A stretch of 64,000 nt of DNA from Pseudomonadota bacterium (GCA_016702545.1 JADJDT010000006.1:124001-188000); one strand, 5' to 3'; positions 29,225 to 37,730 are shown, counted from the first letter of the stretch. Notes: generated from the sequence alone by a model not told the origin. Translations and numbers: made by a program.

Positions 29225-29695
29225 ATGGCGAACGGGCAACTGACCCTGATCATCCTCGGATCGGTGCTCGTCGGGGCGCTGCTTCCCGTGCTCGTGGCGC
29301 TGGCCGTGGCGCTCTTTCGGGCGGCATCGGGAATCGCCGCGATCGTGCCGAAGATGACGCGGACGCTGACGCAACTCGAAACCATTGCCAATCGCGCCGA
29401 GCTGTTGAGCCGGGGCTTCAAGGGTGGCGAAGCAGACATCGCAGACCTCCTCGCCGCCCTCGGTAAGTTGGCTCGGGGCCTGGAACGCAACCTGGGGATT
29501 GTCAACATCGTCGCCGGGATTGCGGCGGCGATCGGGCCGGCGATCGCCGCCTTCATCAGGGCGCGCGTCGCGCCGGAGGAGCGCGCTGAGCCCCACGATG
29601 GCAACGATCGCGAGGCGTCTGGGCCGGCGACCGCTCCCTCGGTCGCGGACGTCCGGGCGGAGGAAGCCGCGCACGCGTGCGAGCCGAGGGCGTAG
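29225..29695 (+). CDS. Small membrane protein, first gene of a three-gene operon
   Basis: 156 residues. One N-terminal membrane segment (LTLIILGSVLVGALLPVLVALAV) is followed by an amphipathic region (MTRTLTQLETIANRAELLSRG) and a second weaker hydrophobic segment near residue 95 (IVNIVAGIAAAIGPAIAAFI), then an acidic tail. I do not recognise the family; DUF948-like proteins are similar in layout. The next gene starts 4 bases after its stop, so the two are almost certainly co-transcribed and may form one membrane complex. Confidence 0.6.
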   Translation: MANGQLTLIILGSVLVGALLPVLVALAVALFRAASGIAAIVPKMTRTLTQLETIANRAELLSRGFKGGEADIADLLAALGKLARGLERNLGIVNIVAGIAAAIGPAIAAFIRARVAPEERAEPHDGNDREASGPATAPSVADVRAEEAAHACEPRA

Positions 29696-29699
29696 GCGC

Positions 29700-30836
29700 A
29701 TGGCCCAGACGCAGCAGTCCCCCCGCTTGATGCACCTGATCGTCGGCGCAGCGGCGATGGTGTTCATCGTCTGGGGTGTCGGCCAGGCGCAAGCGGTGAT
29801 CGTCTCGCTGCTCGTTTCGGTCTTCCTGGCGGTGCTCGCGACACCGCCGGTGCTTTGGCTGGAACGCAAACGGGTGCCCTTCATCGCGGCTGTCTTGCTC
29901 GTGGTGACCGGCTTGGTGCTCGTGCTGGTCGCGATCGGCGCCGTGGTCGGGGCGTCGATCAACAGCTTCTACTCCGCCTTGCCGCGCTACCAAGCGCGGA
30001 TCCAAGAACAGGTGGCAGCCTTCAGTACGTTCTTGGCGAGCAAGGGCATCGAGCGCCCCGGTGCTTTGCTGCTCGCCTACGCCAATCCAGGTGTGGTGAT
30101 GAGCCGGACCGCTGGCTTGCTGGTGCGACTGGGAGGGGCGCTCTCCAGCATCGTCCTGGCGGTGATCACGACGACCTTTGTCTTGCTCGAGGCGAAGAGC
30201 TTTCCGGTGAAGCTCCGCGCGGTGCTCGGCGATCCGCGCCAGAGCTTTCCGCGCTTCGCCGCGTTCGTCGACGACATCGAGCGCTTCATGGTGATCAAGA
30301 CTCTGATCAGCCTGGCGACCGGGACGCTGGTCGCGCTGTGGCTCTTCCTGCTAGGTGTCGATTTCCCCGTGCTCTGGGGCTTCCTGGCCTTTCTGCTCAA
30401 CTTCGTGCCCAGCATCGGCTCGACAATTGCCGGCCTTCCCGCGGTGGTGCTGGCGGCCTTTCAGTTGGGGCTGTGGCGAGCCGTGCTGGTGGCGGCCGGG
30501 TATCTGGTGATCAACTTCGTGCTCGATTATGGGGTCGAGAAGCGGCTGATGGGCCGGAAGCTGGGGCTGTCGACCCTGGTTGTCTTCCTGTCGTTGATCC
30601 TCTGGGGAAGCCTGCTGGGTCCGATCGGCGCGGTGCTATGCATTCCGCTCACCCTGACCCTCAAGTGCGCCTGTGACAGCAGTGAGAGCACCCGATGGAT
30701 TGCCGTCCTGCTGGGTCCCGAGCAGGCGAAGGCGAGGCTGAAGGTCGCGGCGCAGGCCGGTCGATCGGGGCTTGGAGATGAAGGCGACCTAGCAGCGAGC
30801 GCTGGGGGCAGCGCTCGCGAGGAGAAGGGCAGATGA
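29700..30836 (+). CDS. AI-2E/PerM-family permease
   Basis: 378 residues with about seven to eight membrane helices in the arrangement of the AI-2E transporter (UPF0118/PerM) family: two N-terminal helices, a loop with ALPRYQARIQEQVAAFSTFL, then the core ending in GFLAFLLNFVPSIGSTIAGLP and LWGSLLGPIGAVLCIPLTLTLK. Members export small molecules or act as Na+/H+ antiporters; the substrate here is unknown. ATG 29700 follows the previous stop by 4 bases, and its own stop overlaps the start of the next gene (ATGA). These three genes form an operon. Confidence 0.85.
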   Translation: MAQTQQSPRLMHLIVGAAAMVFIVWGVGQAQAVIVSLLVSVFLAVLATPPVLWLERKRVPFIAAVLLVVTGLVLVLVAIGAVVGASINSFYSALPRYQARIQEQVAAFSTFLASKGIERPGALLLAYANPGVVMSRTAGLLVRLGGALSSIVLAVITTTFVLLEAKSFPVKLRAVLGDPRQSFPRFAAFVDDIERFMVIKTLISLATGTLVALWLFLLGVDFPVLWGFLAFLLNFVPSIGSTIAGLPAVVLAAFQLGLWRAVLVAAGYLVINFVLDYGVEKRLMGRKLGLSTLVVFLSLILWGSLLGPIGAVLCIPLTLTLKCACDSSESTRWIAVLLGPEQAKARLKVAAQAGRSGLGDEGDLAASAGGSAREEKGR

Positions 30837-31213
30837 AGAGCGCAACCGAAAAAGCCGCGGGTGAAGTCCAGACCGGCATCACGAAGGCGCGCAAGGACGT
30901 CGCCACGCTCGCCGGTGCCTTGGAGGAGCTTGAGCACGTCAGGGCGGGGAAGGTTGCCGCGAACGGGCATGGGCGCGCGGCGGCACGGCGTTCCGGCGCT
31001 GTCGGCCGCAGCGAGGGCTGGACGGGCGCCTGGCGCAACGTTGAGCGGGCCGGCGCGCGTGGCCAGCGCATCCTCAAGGGGCTGGCGCGCGGTATCGAGC
31101 GCTATCCGCTGCTCGGCGGTCTGGCCGCACTCGGCCTCGGCTTCGGCATCGCTAGGCTGCTGTATCGGCGCCGCCCCAGCGACGCCGTTCACACCCCGCC
31201 GGGAAGCCCGTAG
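30833..31213 (+). CDS. DUF883/ElaB-like membrane-associated protein
   Basis: 126 residues. A helical soluble head (EVQTGITKARKDVATLAGALEELEHVRAGK) is followed by a basic region and one C-terminal membrane segment (LLGGLAALGLGFGIARLL), then a short charged end. This is the layout of ElaB/YqjD and DUF883 proteins, some of which bind ribosomes and anchor them at the membrane. The match is by layout, not by a clear motif. ATG 30833 overlaps the stop of the permease gene by 4 bases, so translation is probably coupled. Confidence 0.55.
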   Translation: MKSATEKAAGEVQTGITKARKDVATLAGALEELEHVRAGKVAANGHGRAAARRSGAVGRSEGWTGAWRNVERAGARGQRILKGLARGIERYPLLGGLAALGLGFGIARLLYRRRPSDAVHTPPGSP

Positions 31214-31228
31214 GGGACGGTGGCGGCG

Positions 31229-31660
31229 TCAGAGGTCCGGGGGCAGGCTGAGCAGCTCGCTGGGGATGCCGGCCTGGGCCAGCAGGGCGAGGCCGTCGGC
31301 CTTGCGGTACTCGCGCAGGTAGTAGACCTGGCTGATGCCGGCGTTGATCATCGCCTTGGCGCAGGCTGAGCAGGGGCTGTCGGTCAGGAACATCACCTTC
31401 TGCGGCTCGGTGAAGTCCAGCTTGAGCAGCGCGTTGATCTCGGAGTGGATGCAGCCGCAGTTGCCGGGCTCGAGGCGGTCGCAGGTGTTGGGCAGGCCGC
31501 GCGCGTTGCCGTTGTAGCCGATCGACAGCACGCGGGTGAAGTCGCCGCTGGTGATCACGCTGCCCACCTGCAGGCGCACGCAGGTCGAGCGCAGCGCGAC
31601 GAGCTGTGAGAAGCGGCCGAAGACCTGCGTCAGCGTCGGGCGTTCGCGTGGCTCCATCAT
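31229..31660 (-). CDS. Deoxycytidylate (dCMP) deaminase-like zinc enzyme
   Basis: 143 residues. It has the cytidine/deoxycytidylate deaminase zinc site: His-Ser-Glu in CIHSEINALL, where the Glu is the proton shuttle, and Pro-Cys-x-x-Cys in DSPCSACAKAMI. The dCMP-type N-terminal blocks SVITSGDFTRVLSIGYNGN and the C-terminal YYLREYR fit. It likely makes dUMP for thymidylate synthesis, though ComE-type homologues act on other substrates. Tandem ATGs at 31660 and 31657 follow GGGGAGAG. It lies 25 bases downstream of the DsbA-like gene on the same strand. Confidence 0.8.
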   Translation of the reverse strand: MMEPRERPTLTQVFGRFSQLVALRSTCVRLQVGSVITSGDFTRVLSIGYNGNARGLPNTCDRLEPGNCGCIHSEINALLKLDFTEPQKVMFLTDSPCSACAKAMINAGISQVYYLREYRKADGLALLAQAGIPSELLSLPPDL

Positions 31661-31684
31661 CGCTCTCCCCGTCGGCCTCGTGGC

Positions 31685-32407
31685 TCAGGAGCCGGGCGCG
31701 CGACCCTGGTCCAGCACGACGCGCTGATAGAACTCGCTGGCCTCGAGGCCGTCGCTCGCGAGCGTGGCGCGCGCGCGGACGAGCGCCTGGTCGACCAGCG
31801 TATGCAGCGTGGCGAGCGACTGGCCGCCGCGCGCGAAGCGGCCGTTGATGAAGAACGAGGGCGTGCCGTTGACGCCAAAGGCGAGCAGGCGTTCGCGCTG
31901 CTCGAGCACGGCGCGCCGGGTGGCAGCGTCGTCGCGGCAGGCGCGCCAGGCCTCCAGGTCGAGACCCAGCGCCGTGGCGTGGCGCACGAGCGCCGCGTCG
32001 TCGAGCGCCGGGGCCTCGGCGTAGAGCGCATCGTGGTAGGCCCAGAACTGCCCCTGGGCCGCGGCGCACTCGGCGGCCACGGCAGCGGGCAGCGCCCGCT
32101 GATGGATCTCGACCAGCGGCAGGTGGGCGAAGAAGAGCCGCAGGTCCGTCGGGTAGTCGGCGGCGAGCTGGTGGAGCACCGCCGCCTGGCTCTTGCAGTA
32201 GGGGCACTGGAAGTCGCCCGCCTCGATGACCGTCACCAGCGCGTCGGCGGGTCCCTGGTCACGGCCGAGCAGCGGCACCGCGTAGAGCGCGGCGGGATCG
32301 GCCGCGGCGGGGCTGGCGCCACCACCGCAGGCGGCCGCGGCGGCCAATAAGGCGACCAGCAAGGCGACCCGCAGGCCGAGCATCAAGGTCTTCCTGTGCG
32401 AGCGCAT
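31685..32407 (-). CDS. DsbA-type thiol-disulfide lipoprotein
   Basis: 240 residues. The N-terminus has basic residues, a hydrophobic core and a lipobox-like AAAAAC (Cys27), so it should be a membrane-tethered periplasmic protein. The thioredoxin fold shows the redox motif CPYC at residues 68-71 (VIEAGDFQCPYCKSQAAV) and the cis-Pro region FGVNGTPSFFINGRFARGG, as in DsbA/Com1-like oxidoreductases. Start ATG 32407 is chosen because GGAGAGG lies just before it; an in-frame ATG at 32419 is an alternative. It is upstream of the dCMP deaminase gene and divergent from the phytase-like gene. Confidence 0.8.
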   Translation of the reverse strand: MRSHRKTLMLGLRVALLVALLAAAAACGGGASPAAADPAALYAVPLLGRDQGPADALVTVIEAGDFQCPYCKSQAAVLHQLAADYPTDLRLFFAHLPLVEIHQRALPAAVAAECAAAQGQFWAYHDALYAEAPALDDAALVRHATALGLDLEAWRACRDDAATRRAVLEQRERLLAFGVNGTPSFFINGRFARGGQSLATLHTLVDQALVRARATLASDGLEASEFYQRVVLDQGRAPGS

Positions 32408-32449
32408 GACCCTCTCCATTCAGTCGAGCACATCTAGTACGATGCGCCG

Positions 32450-33545
32450 GTGCTGGCAAGGCGAGCGCGTGCTGCGGGGACGGGTGGAGCGGGTCGCTCG
32501 GGGCCGGACCTTGGCGCGCTGCTCCTGCTCTTGCTCGTGCTGCTGCCGGGACGGCCCAGCGCCGCAGCGCCGGCGGGGCTGCCTTTCAGCGCGCCGGTCA
32601 CGCTCCACCCCGACTACCCGGTGGGCTCGCGTTACATGGGCGTGGCGTTCTGTGGCGCCCTGGCGCTGGCGGCCATCGAACTCGACGGTCTGCGCGTCGG
32701 CGGGCTCTCCGGCTTGGCCTGGGACGAGGAGCGCCAACGCCTGCAGGCCGTCTCCGATCGCGGCCGCCTCTTCGAGCTGCGACTGCACTGGCGACGTGGC
32801 GAGCTCGTCGGCGCCGAGGCCCTGCGGGCCCTGAGGTTGCGCGGCCCCGACGGCGCGCCACTGGAGGGGGCCGACGCTGACGCCGAGGGCTTTGGCGCCC
32901 TTGGCGCTCGTGCCCGGGGGCGGCCGGCCGCGGGGCCAGCGAGCGCTGCTGATCTCCTTCGAGCAGCGACCGCGCGTCTGGCGCTTTCGCGCCGATGGCC
33001 GCTTCGTGCGCGATGAGCCGCTGCCGGCGCCGTGGGCCGACGTGGCGAGCTACCGCAGCCCGAACGAGGCGCTGGAGGCCGTGGCCTGGCATCGGCGGTG
33101 GGGGCTGATCTTCGGCAGTGAGCAGCCCTTACGGGATCAGGCGCCGGGAACGCTGCCCTTGGGCTCGGCCGGTGGGGCGGCCTGGCAGCTCGCGGCCAAC
33201 CCGAAGGTGGCGCAGAGCGGGTTGGTCGACCTGGTCGCGCTGCGGGACGGGACGCTGCTGCTGCTCGAGCGGGCGTACGTCGCCTCGTCCGGCCGGACGG
33301 TGATCAGCCTCAGTCGCCTGACGCTGCGCCGTGGGCGGGACGGCGTCCCACCGCTGCCGGCCGCCGTCGAGCGCTTGGTGGTCTTCGACAGCGCCGCGGG
33401 TTGGGCCCTCGACAACTTCGAGGGGCTCACCGCGCTGCCGGGCCAGCGTGTGCTGCTCGTCAGCGACGACAACGAGAGCGCCGCGCAGCGCACGCTGCTG
33501 CTCTGTCTGCGACTGCTTCCCCGGGGCGCCGCGCGCAGGCGATGA
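32450..33545 (+). CDS. Phytase-like esterase domain protein (one indel)
   Basis: About 365 residues. A GTG start is followed by a basic head and a long hydrophobic signal (LGALLLLLLVLLPGRPSAAA). The beta-propeller domain is of the esterase-like activity of phytase family: VGGLSGLAWDEERQRLQAVSDRGRLFELRL, then ISFEQRPRVWRF and ALDNFEGLTALPGQRVLLVSDDN. The frame shifts near 32890. Dropping one T from TTT at about 32890-32892 gives the expected EGLAPLALVPGG junction, and 1096 bases is one more than a multiple of three. The secreted protein probably acts on phosphate esters, but the exact substrate is not known. Confidence 0.7.
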
Positions 33546-33698
33546 GCGCGGCGGCGATCTCCGGCGCCAGCCGCCGCTGCCGCGGCTCGATCCAGGGCTG
33601 GCCACGCCCTCACCAACCCTGAGGGCCGCCCAGGCGTCGGCCTCGTGCTCCTTGGCGTCGGCCGGAACGCGCTCGGCTCAGGGGCCCGCGCGATCGGG

Positions 33699-34340
33699 TC
33701 AGGGAGGGTACGTGAAGGTGGCCACGCACTGCTGGGGCGAGTCACCGAAGAGGGGCACGCCGCCGCGATCCAGCCAGGCGTGTCCTCTTCCGCCCTCAGC
33801 GGCCGCGCGCAGACCCACCACGAAACGGATGCTCGGATCGTGGGCTGCCAGCAACGCGAAGCGCACCAACGCGCGAAAGAGGCAGGAGGTGCGCAGCGGC
33901 GATGGGGGCCGCAGCAGAAGCTCTGTGATGGTGGCGATGCAACCCTCGTCCCACGGCGGCGTCGGCCGCGGGGCGCGCAACCTGCGCAGCAGCTGATCGA
34001 GGGGCTGGCGGCGCAGGGCGCGCGGCAAGGTCAAACGCAACCGCACGACGGCGAGGGCCAGCCGAGGCTGCTGCACGCAGGCGTGCGCGCCGAGCGCGAG
34101 GTCGCGCGCGCGTTGGAGCCGACGCCAACTCGCGCCGAGGGCAGGGCGCCGGCTGCGGTCGTCCCAGGCCGAATCTGGCTGTGCTCTCCGGTTCCGCAAT
34201 CTTGCTCGTGCCCGCGAAACACTGTACCAGGGTGACCGTCCGCGCAAGGGCTGGGGTCCCCTGGCACAGGGCAATCGGCAAACGCGCCCCGTGGCCTGCC
34301 GGGTCGGCGCTGATTCTGCTTCTCTCGCGCGCCGTTTCAC
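33699..34340 (-). CDS. Lasso-B2/McjB-type transglutaminase-like protein (RiPP leader peptidase candidate)
   Basis: Up to 213 residues. The C-terminal 90 match the B2 (McjB C-terminal, transglutaminase-like) fold used in lasso and related peptide pathways to cut the leader peptide: RTSCLFRALVRFALLA provides the catalytic-type Cys, RFVVGLR follows, and GRGHAWLDRGGVPLFG provides His and Asp. The N-terminal 70 residues have different composition and may not be translated; the real start could be further in (for example TTG 34199), or an indel may hide it. It points away from the PqqD gene. No asparagine-synthetase-type lasso cyclase is present in the window, so lasso-peptide formation itself is not supported. 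Confidence 0.65.
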   Translation of the reverse strand: MKRRAREAESAPTRQATGRVCRLPCARGPQPLRGRSPWYSVSRARARLRNRRAQPDSAWDDRSRRPALGASWRRLQRARDLALGAHACVQQPRLALAVVRLRLTLPRALRRQPLDQLLRRLRAPRPTPPWDEGCIATITELLLRPPSPLRTSCLFRALVRFALLAAHDPSIRFVVGLRAAAEGGRGHAWLDRGGVPLFGDSPQQCVATFTYPP

Positions 34341-34364
34341 GCTAGCCAGGCCCCAGCAGGGCGC

Positions 34365-34415
34365 CTAGACCGAAAACAAGCGCGGTTGAGCGCAAGGCGT
34401 TCGTTTTCGGGCTAG
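34365..34415. repeat. Imperfect inverted repeat
   Basis: CTAGACCGAAAACA at 34365-34378 and CGTTTTCGGGCTAG at 34402-34415 are inverted repeats matching at 12 of 14 positions, with a 23-base spacer. It lies between the B2-like gene and the 14-bp repeats. It could be a regulatory or termination hairpin. Confidence 0.55.
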
Positions 34416-34445
34416 ACGAGCCGGCAGGCGAGCACGATCCACCAT

Positions 34446-34571
34446 GCCTGGCAGATCATGCCTGGCAGATCGTGCAGGGTCGATCATGCAGGGTCGATCA
34501 TGCAGGGTCGATCATGCAGGGTCGATCATGCAGGGTCGATCATGCAGGGTCGATCATGCAGGGTCGATCAT
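34446..34571. repeat. Nine tandem 14-bp repeats upstream of the PqqD gene
   Basis: Seven perfect copies of GCAGGGTCGATCAT (34474-34571) follow two diverged copies of GCCTGGCAGATCAT type (34446-34473). The 126-base array ends 82 bases before the PqqD start. Three units equal 42 bases, so a frame that runs through it reads a 14-residue periodic peptide in frame with the PqqD protein. The ribosome site GGAGGTGCC at 34641-34649 indicates that translation starts after the array. The array could be a set of regulator-binding sites or a slippage-prone spacer. Confidence 0.9.
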
Positions 34572-34653
34572 GCAGGCGAGCCCAGGCGGCCCTGGAGCGG
34601 GCGGGGGCGCGCGGCGGGCCCTCGTACCCCGAGTAGCCCACGGAGGTGCCACG

Positions 34654-34959
34654 ATGACCGAGGTGCAGGTGTGTCTCAAGGAGGGTGCCGTCTTCACGCG
34701 CATCGACGAGAGCGCCGGGGTGGTGCTCGAGCTCGACCGCAAGCGCTACTACCTGCTCAACGAGACGGCTACGGCGCTGGTGGAACTGCTGGAGGACGCC
34801 GGGGGCGCGATGTCACGACCGCGGGTCGTGGCTAGCCTGCTGGGGGCCTTCGACGTCGACGAAGCGGTGCTGGGTCCGGACCTCGACGCCTGCTTGGGCG
34901 AGCTGGAGCGCCGGCGGATCGTCACGCTCACGCCGGCGCCAGCGGCGGCCTCACGCTGA
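34654..34959 (+). CDS. PqqD-family RiPP recognition element
   Basis: 101 residues with the PqqD/RRE winged-helix pattern: FTRIDESAGVVLELDRKRYYLLNETATALVELLE, then a helical stretch and LDACLGELERRRIVTLTP. Such proteins hold the leader of a precursor peptide and present it to a modifying enzyme. ATG 34654 has GGAGGTGCC at the right distance. It lies between the B2-like gene and a methyltransferase gene, and about 4 kb from the radical SAM gene and candidate precursor, on the other strand. The partner is inferred from this context. Confidence 0.85.
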   Translation: MTEVQVCLKEGAVFTRIDESAGVVLELDRKRYYLLNETATALVELLEDAGGAMSRPRVVASLLGAFDVDEAVLGPDLDACLGELERRRIVTLTPAPAAASR

Positions 34960-34972
34960 AGGGCTGTCGAGC

Positions 34973-35920
34973 TCAGGCCTCCCGACGCAGGACCCAGTAG
35001 AGCAGCGGCGCGCCGCCGCGCAGCCAGCGCGGGTGAGGACGCCCCGTCGCCAGCTCGATCGCGTCGTGGCAGCTCACGACGGACAGGCCGGCCTGTTTCG
35101 CCTCGGTGGCGAGCTCGGCCCCGCGGTAGGGATGGAAGGCGATCAGCCCAGGCGACCGCGCAGGGCTGACCTGCGACAGCCAGAAGGATCCCGGCTCGAG
35201 CTCGTGGTCCGCCGCGTCGCTGCCCTCGCGCCTGAAGGTGCGCGCCAGCAGCCGGCCAGCGCTCTGGCAGCGGACCCAGGCATAGGCATGGAGACGAGGC
35301 CAGAGCGGCGCCGGGCGCGCGCGCGCGTCACCACTGCGCCTTGGCCCGCGCGCAGGAGAGGGCAGCCCACGAGCGGCTGCCCCCCGAGGAGGTCGTGAGA
35401 GCCAGCGACGGTAAAGGGCATAGACGACGCGCGCGATCCCCGGGTCCCAGAGGCGGTTGTGCGTCGTCAGCAGCATCAGCCCGCCCGCGCGCAGTCTGCG
35501 CGATACGGCCCGCAGCAAGCCAACGCGGGTCTCCCGCGCCGGGAAGTGCTCGATGAACTGGTCGATCAATAGGGCCACCTCGAAGCGCGCGGACGCGCCG
35601 AAGGGGAGGTGTTGCGCGTCGGCGAGCAGCCAGGTCGGCCGGCAGGGGCCCGCGTGGCCTCGGCCCGCGGCGAGCAACACCGGCCAGGCGCTATCCACGG
35701 CGACGACCCGGCAACCTCGGCGGCTCAGCGCGGACGCCTCGCGCCCGGCGCCGCAGCCCAGGTTCAGCACCGACGCTCCCGCCGGGACGTGGGACCCCAG
35801 CCAGTTCTCCTCGGCGGCCGTCAGTCCACCGGCGGCGCGGGCGATCGCTTGCATCACTTCAGCCGGGTGCGCATACTTCGTCGCTGTTGGCAGGCGCATC
35901 GGTGGCACGCGGGCAGCCAT
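34973..35920 (-). CDS. SAM-dependent methyltransferase
   Basis: 315 residues. The class I motif I SVLNLGCGAGREASALSRRG with acidic VVAVD and a following LLADAQHLPF block is clear, so S-adenosylmethionine binding is expected. The C-terminal half has no known motif. Its place next to the PqqD gene suggests a tailoring enzyme for a peptide, but housekeeping methylation is also possible. ATG 35920 or ATG 35899 could be the start; neither has a clear ribosome site. It converges with the PqqD gene (14 bases between stops). Confidence 0.7.
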   Translation of the reverse strand: MAARVPPMRLPTATKYAHPAEVMQAIARAAGGLTAAEENWLGSHVPAGASVLNLGCGAGREASALSRRGCRVVAVDSAWPVLLAAGRGHAGPCRPTWLLADAQHLPFGASARFEVALLIDQFIEHFPARETRVGLLRAVSRRLRAGGLMLLTTHNRLWDPGIARVVYALYRRWLSRPPRGAAARGLPSPARGPRRSGDARARPAPLWPRLHAYAWVRCQSAGRLLARTFRREGSDAADHELEPGSFWLSQVSPARSPGLIAFHPYRGAELATEAKQAGLSVVSCHDAIELATGRPHPRWLRGGAPLLYWVLRREA

Positions 35921-36022
35921 GGGTGCTTGTAGCACGGGCCTCGGCGTAGGGGAGCGGCGCCGGTGCACGGCCAGCGGCGCTGGGGCACCAGCCCGGCTCC
36001 CCGCCAAGCGCGTGGTGCCTAC

Positions 36023-36076
36023 TGGCGCCAAACTGTCCTGTGGCGCCAAACTGTCCTGTGGCGCCAAACTGTCCCA
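36023..36076. repeat. Three 18-bp direct repeats
   Basis: TGGCGCCAAACTGTCCTG occurs at 36023-36040 and 36041-36058, and again with two end changes at 36059-36076. The inner GGCGCC is self-complementary. The array is in the gap upstream of the lipoprotein gene at 36275 and just behind the methyltransferase start, so it could be an operator for either. Confidence 0.85.
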
Positions 36077-36147
36077 GGCACTATGATTCGCCGTCAGTCG
36101 GTGGATCGGGTGCGCCTTCCACGGCTCGGACCGTGCACAGAATCCAG

Positions 36148-36176
36148 TTGCCTGAGATCGAGTTTCGCTGTAGTAA
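36148..36176 (+). promoter_or_regulatory. Possible promoter for the secreted lipoprotein gene
   Basis: TTGCCT at 36148-36153 and TAGTAA at 36171-36176 are 17 bases apart, in the only AT-rich patch of the gap (TAGTAATATAGG). The gene starts at 36275 with GAGGGAGAG upstream. Matches to the consensus are partial. Confidence 0.35.
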
Positions 36177-36274
36177 TATAGGCTACAAGAAATTGCCGAG
36201 GACGCGAGAAGCTGCCGGGCAGAACAGCCGGGAGACGTGCGTGCCAGGCGAGGGTAATGCCGAGGGAGAGAACC

Positions 36275-37684
36275 ATGAAGAGACGTGCTTCCCAGCTGAT
36301 CTTGGCGATCGTATACGGTGCCGCGGGCTGTGCGGCCCCGTCGGGCGGAGCCGACCGCGAGAGCGCCGCCACCGATCCACCTGCCGTCGCCAGCGACGAG
36401 GCGTCCTCCGCCTCGGCAGCTCCTCCCGAGCAGGTATTGCTGGCGCGGTATCACCTGGAGGCCGATCCCGCGACCGGAAGCTGGGAATTACTGCCGGCGC
36501 CGGTCGCCGACGACGAGGCGCTGCCGGAGGGCATCGGCCGAAGCGCCCAAGCGCTCGCCAACGGGGACGAGGCTGTGCAGGTCACCTTCGGCACGCAGGC
36601 CACGCTGAAGAACTGCGTGGCGGGCCAGTGTGGCTGCGATGCGGGAGCCTTCGACCCGCCTGCGTGGTACAACGGCAGCTGTTTCGTCGGCCAGCGCGTC
36701 GCCTATGGCAAGGTACGGCTGAGCAACACCACGAGCGGCAGCTACTTCCAGAACCCAGCGGCGGTCTTCGTGCCGCGTACGCCGCCATCGTTGAGGTTCT
36801 ACTCGACCTTCCCCGTCGCACCCTTTAGCTGCTCGGCTTACTCCACCCTGACCCGCAGCGTCGCGCCCTATAACGGTCAGGTCTACGCGCGCTACAACGA
36901 CATTTCGGCTGGTGGCTGCGACAAAGGCGTCGATACCTGGATCGCAGCGGCCAGCAATATCGCCGACGCCAACGCGATCGTGTCGTTCGACATCTACGTC
37001 GTGGCCGATAGCCTGGTGCCGACCCAGGTGCCCAACGGCGGCTTCGAGACCGGTCTGGCGAACTGGACGCTGGCGGGCTCGGGCTCGGCGCTGGCGGAGC
37101 ATTGCTCGCATGTGAGTGACTACACCTGCGGCCCCTTGGAGAACGGGGTGCTCCCTCCCGCGGGCTCGGGGACCATGGCGCGCATCCTGACCGTCGATGG
37201 CGCGGCCACGCCGGCCTACAGCGGCGCCTTGACCAGCGCGACCTTCCAGCTCCAGGCGGGCCTGCCCAAGCTCAGCTTCGGCTACAAGGCTGGCTCCCTC
37301 GAGGCCGCCAACGTCTGCCTCGCGTCGAACAACGACGAGTTCTACGTCGAAGCGCGCAAGAACGGCGGAAGCTGGGTCACGTTGCCCTTGTCCAATCCAC
37401 CCGACACGGATAGCAACGGGCGTGTCAGCACGGTCGCCGACTGCCTCAGCTTCGGCCGCATCGACCTCGCCGCCTGCTTCGAGAACTCCTGGTATCCAGG
37501 CAGCCCGCTGACCCCACAAGCCTGGGCGACGGCCTCGATCGATCTGACGGCTGCTCCGCTCGGCGCGGTCGCGGGCGATCTGGTGCAGGTGCGGTTCTGG
37601 ACCGTGTCCGGCCCGCCCTCCCCACAGATCGGCGCCTCTGTGCTGCTGCTCGACGACGTGCAGATGGTGCCTGAGCTGAGCTGA
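36275..37684 (+). CDS. Secreted lipoprotein with jelly-roll-like C-terminal half
   Basis: 469 residues. A signal peptide with lipobox GAAGC (Cys about residue 19) is followed by a Ser/Ala-rich linker. The middle part has paired cysteines (KNCVAGQCGCDAGAFDPP, FSCSAYSTL). The C-terminal 200 residues begin VPNGGFETGLANWTLAGSG and are rich in beta strands, like carbohydrate-binding jelly-roll modules in exported proteins. No enzyme motif was found. The stop codon lies inside a CTGAG repeat. It lies among the RiPP-type genes but is on the opposite strand from the radical SAM operon. A link is not shown. Confidence 0.6.
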   Translation: MKRRASQLILAIVYGAAGCAAPSGGADRESAATDPPAVASDEASSASAAPPEQVLLARYHLEADPATGSWELLPAPVADDEALPEGIGRSAQALANGDEAVQVTFGTQATLKNCVAGQCGCDAGAFDPPAWYNGSCFVGQRVAYGKVRLSNTTSGSYFQNPAAVFVPRTPPSLRFYSTFPVAPFSCSAYSTLTRSVAPYNGQVYARYNDISAGGCDKGVDTWIAAASNIADANAIVSFDIYVVADSLVPTQVPNGGFETGLANWTLAGSGSALAEHCSHVSDYTCGPLENGVLPPAGSGTMARILTVDGAATPAYSGALTSATFQLQAGLPKLSFGYKAGSLEAANVCLASNNDEFYVEARKNGGSWVTLPLSNPPDTDSNGRVSTVADCLSFGRIDLAACFENSWYPGSPLTPQAWATASIDLTAAPLGAVAGDLVQVRFWTVSGPPSPQIGASVLLLDDVQMVPELS

Positions 37685-37725
37685 GCTGAGCTGAGCTGAG
37701 CTGAGCTGGTCTGAGCTGAGCTGAA
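37671..37725. repeat. CTGAG pentamer array spanning the stop codon
   Basis: Seven exact CTGAG units (37671-37705), one CTGGT, two CTGAG and one CTGAA follow one another. The stop codon at 37682-37684 of the lipoprotein is inside it. A gain or loss of one 5-base unit would shift the frame and change the last residues of the protein. Confidence 0.9.
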
Positions 37726-37730
37726 CCGCC

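Noticed and set aside
33645..34235. Plus-strand open frame opposite the B2-like gene
   Set aside because: Its Arg/Gln-rich product has no ribosome site or known motif; the minus strand has the clear B2-type Cys and His motifs.
34446..34571. CRISPR-like array
   Set aside because: The 14-bp units are directly adjacent with no spacers, so this is a simple tandem repeat.
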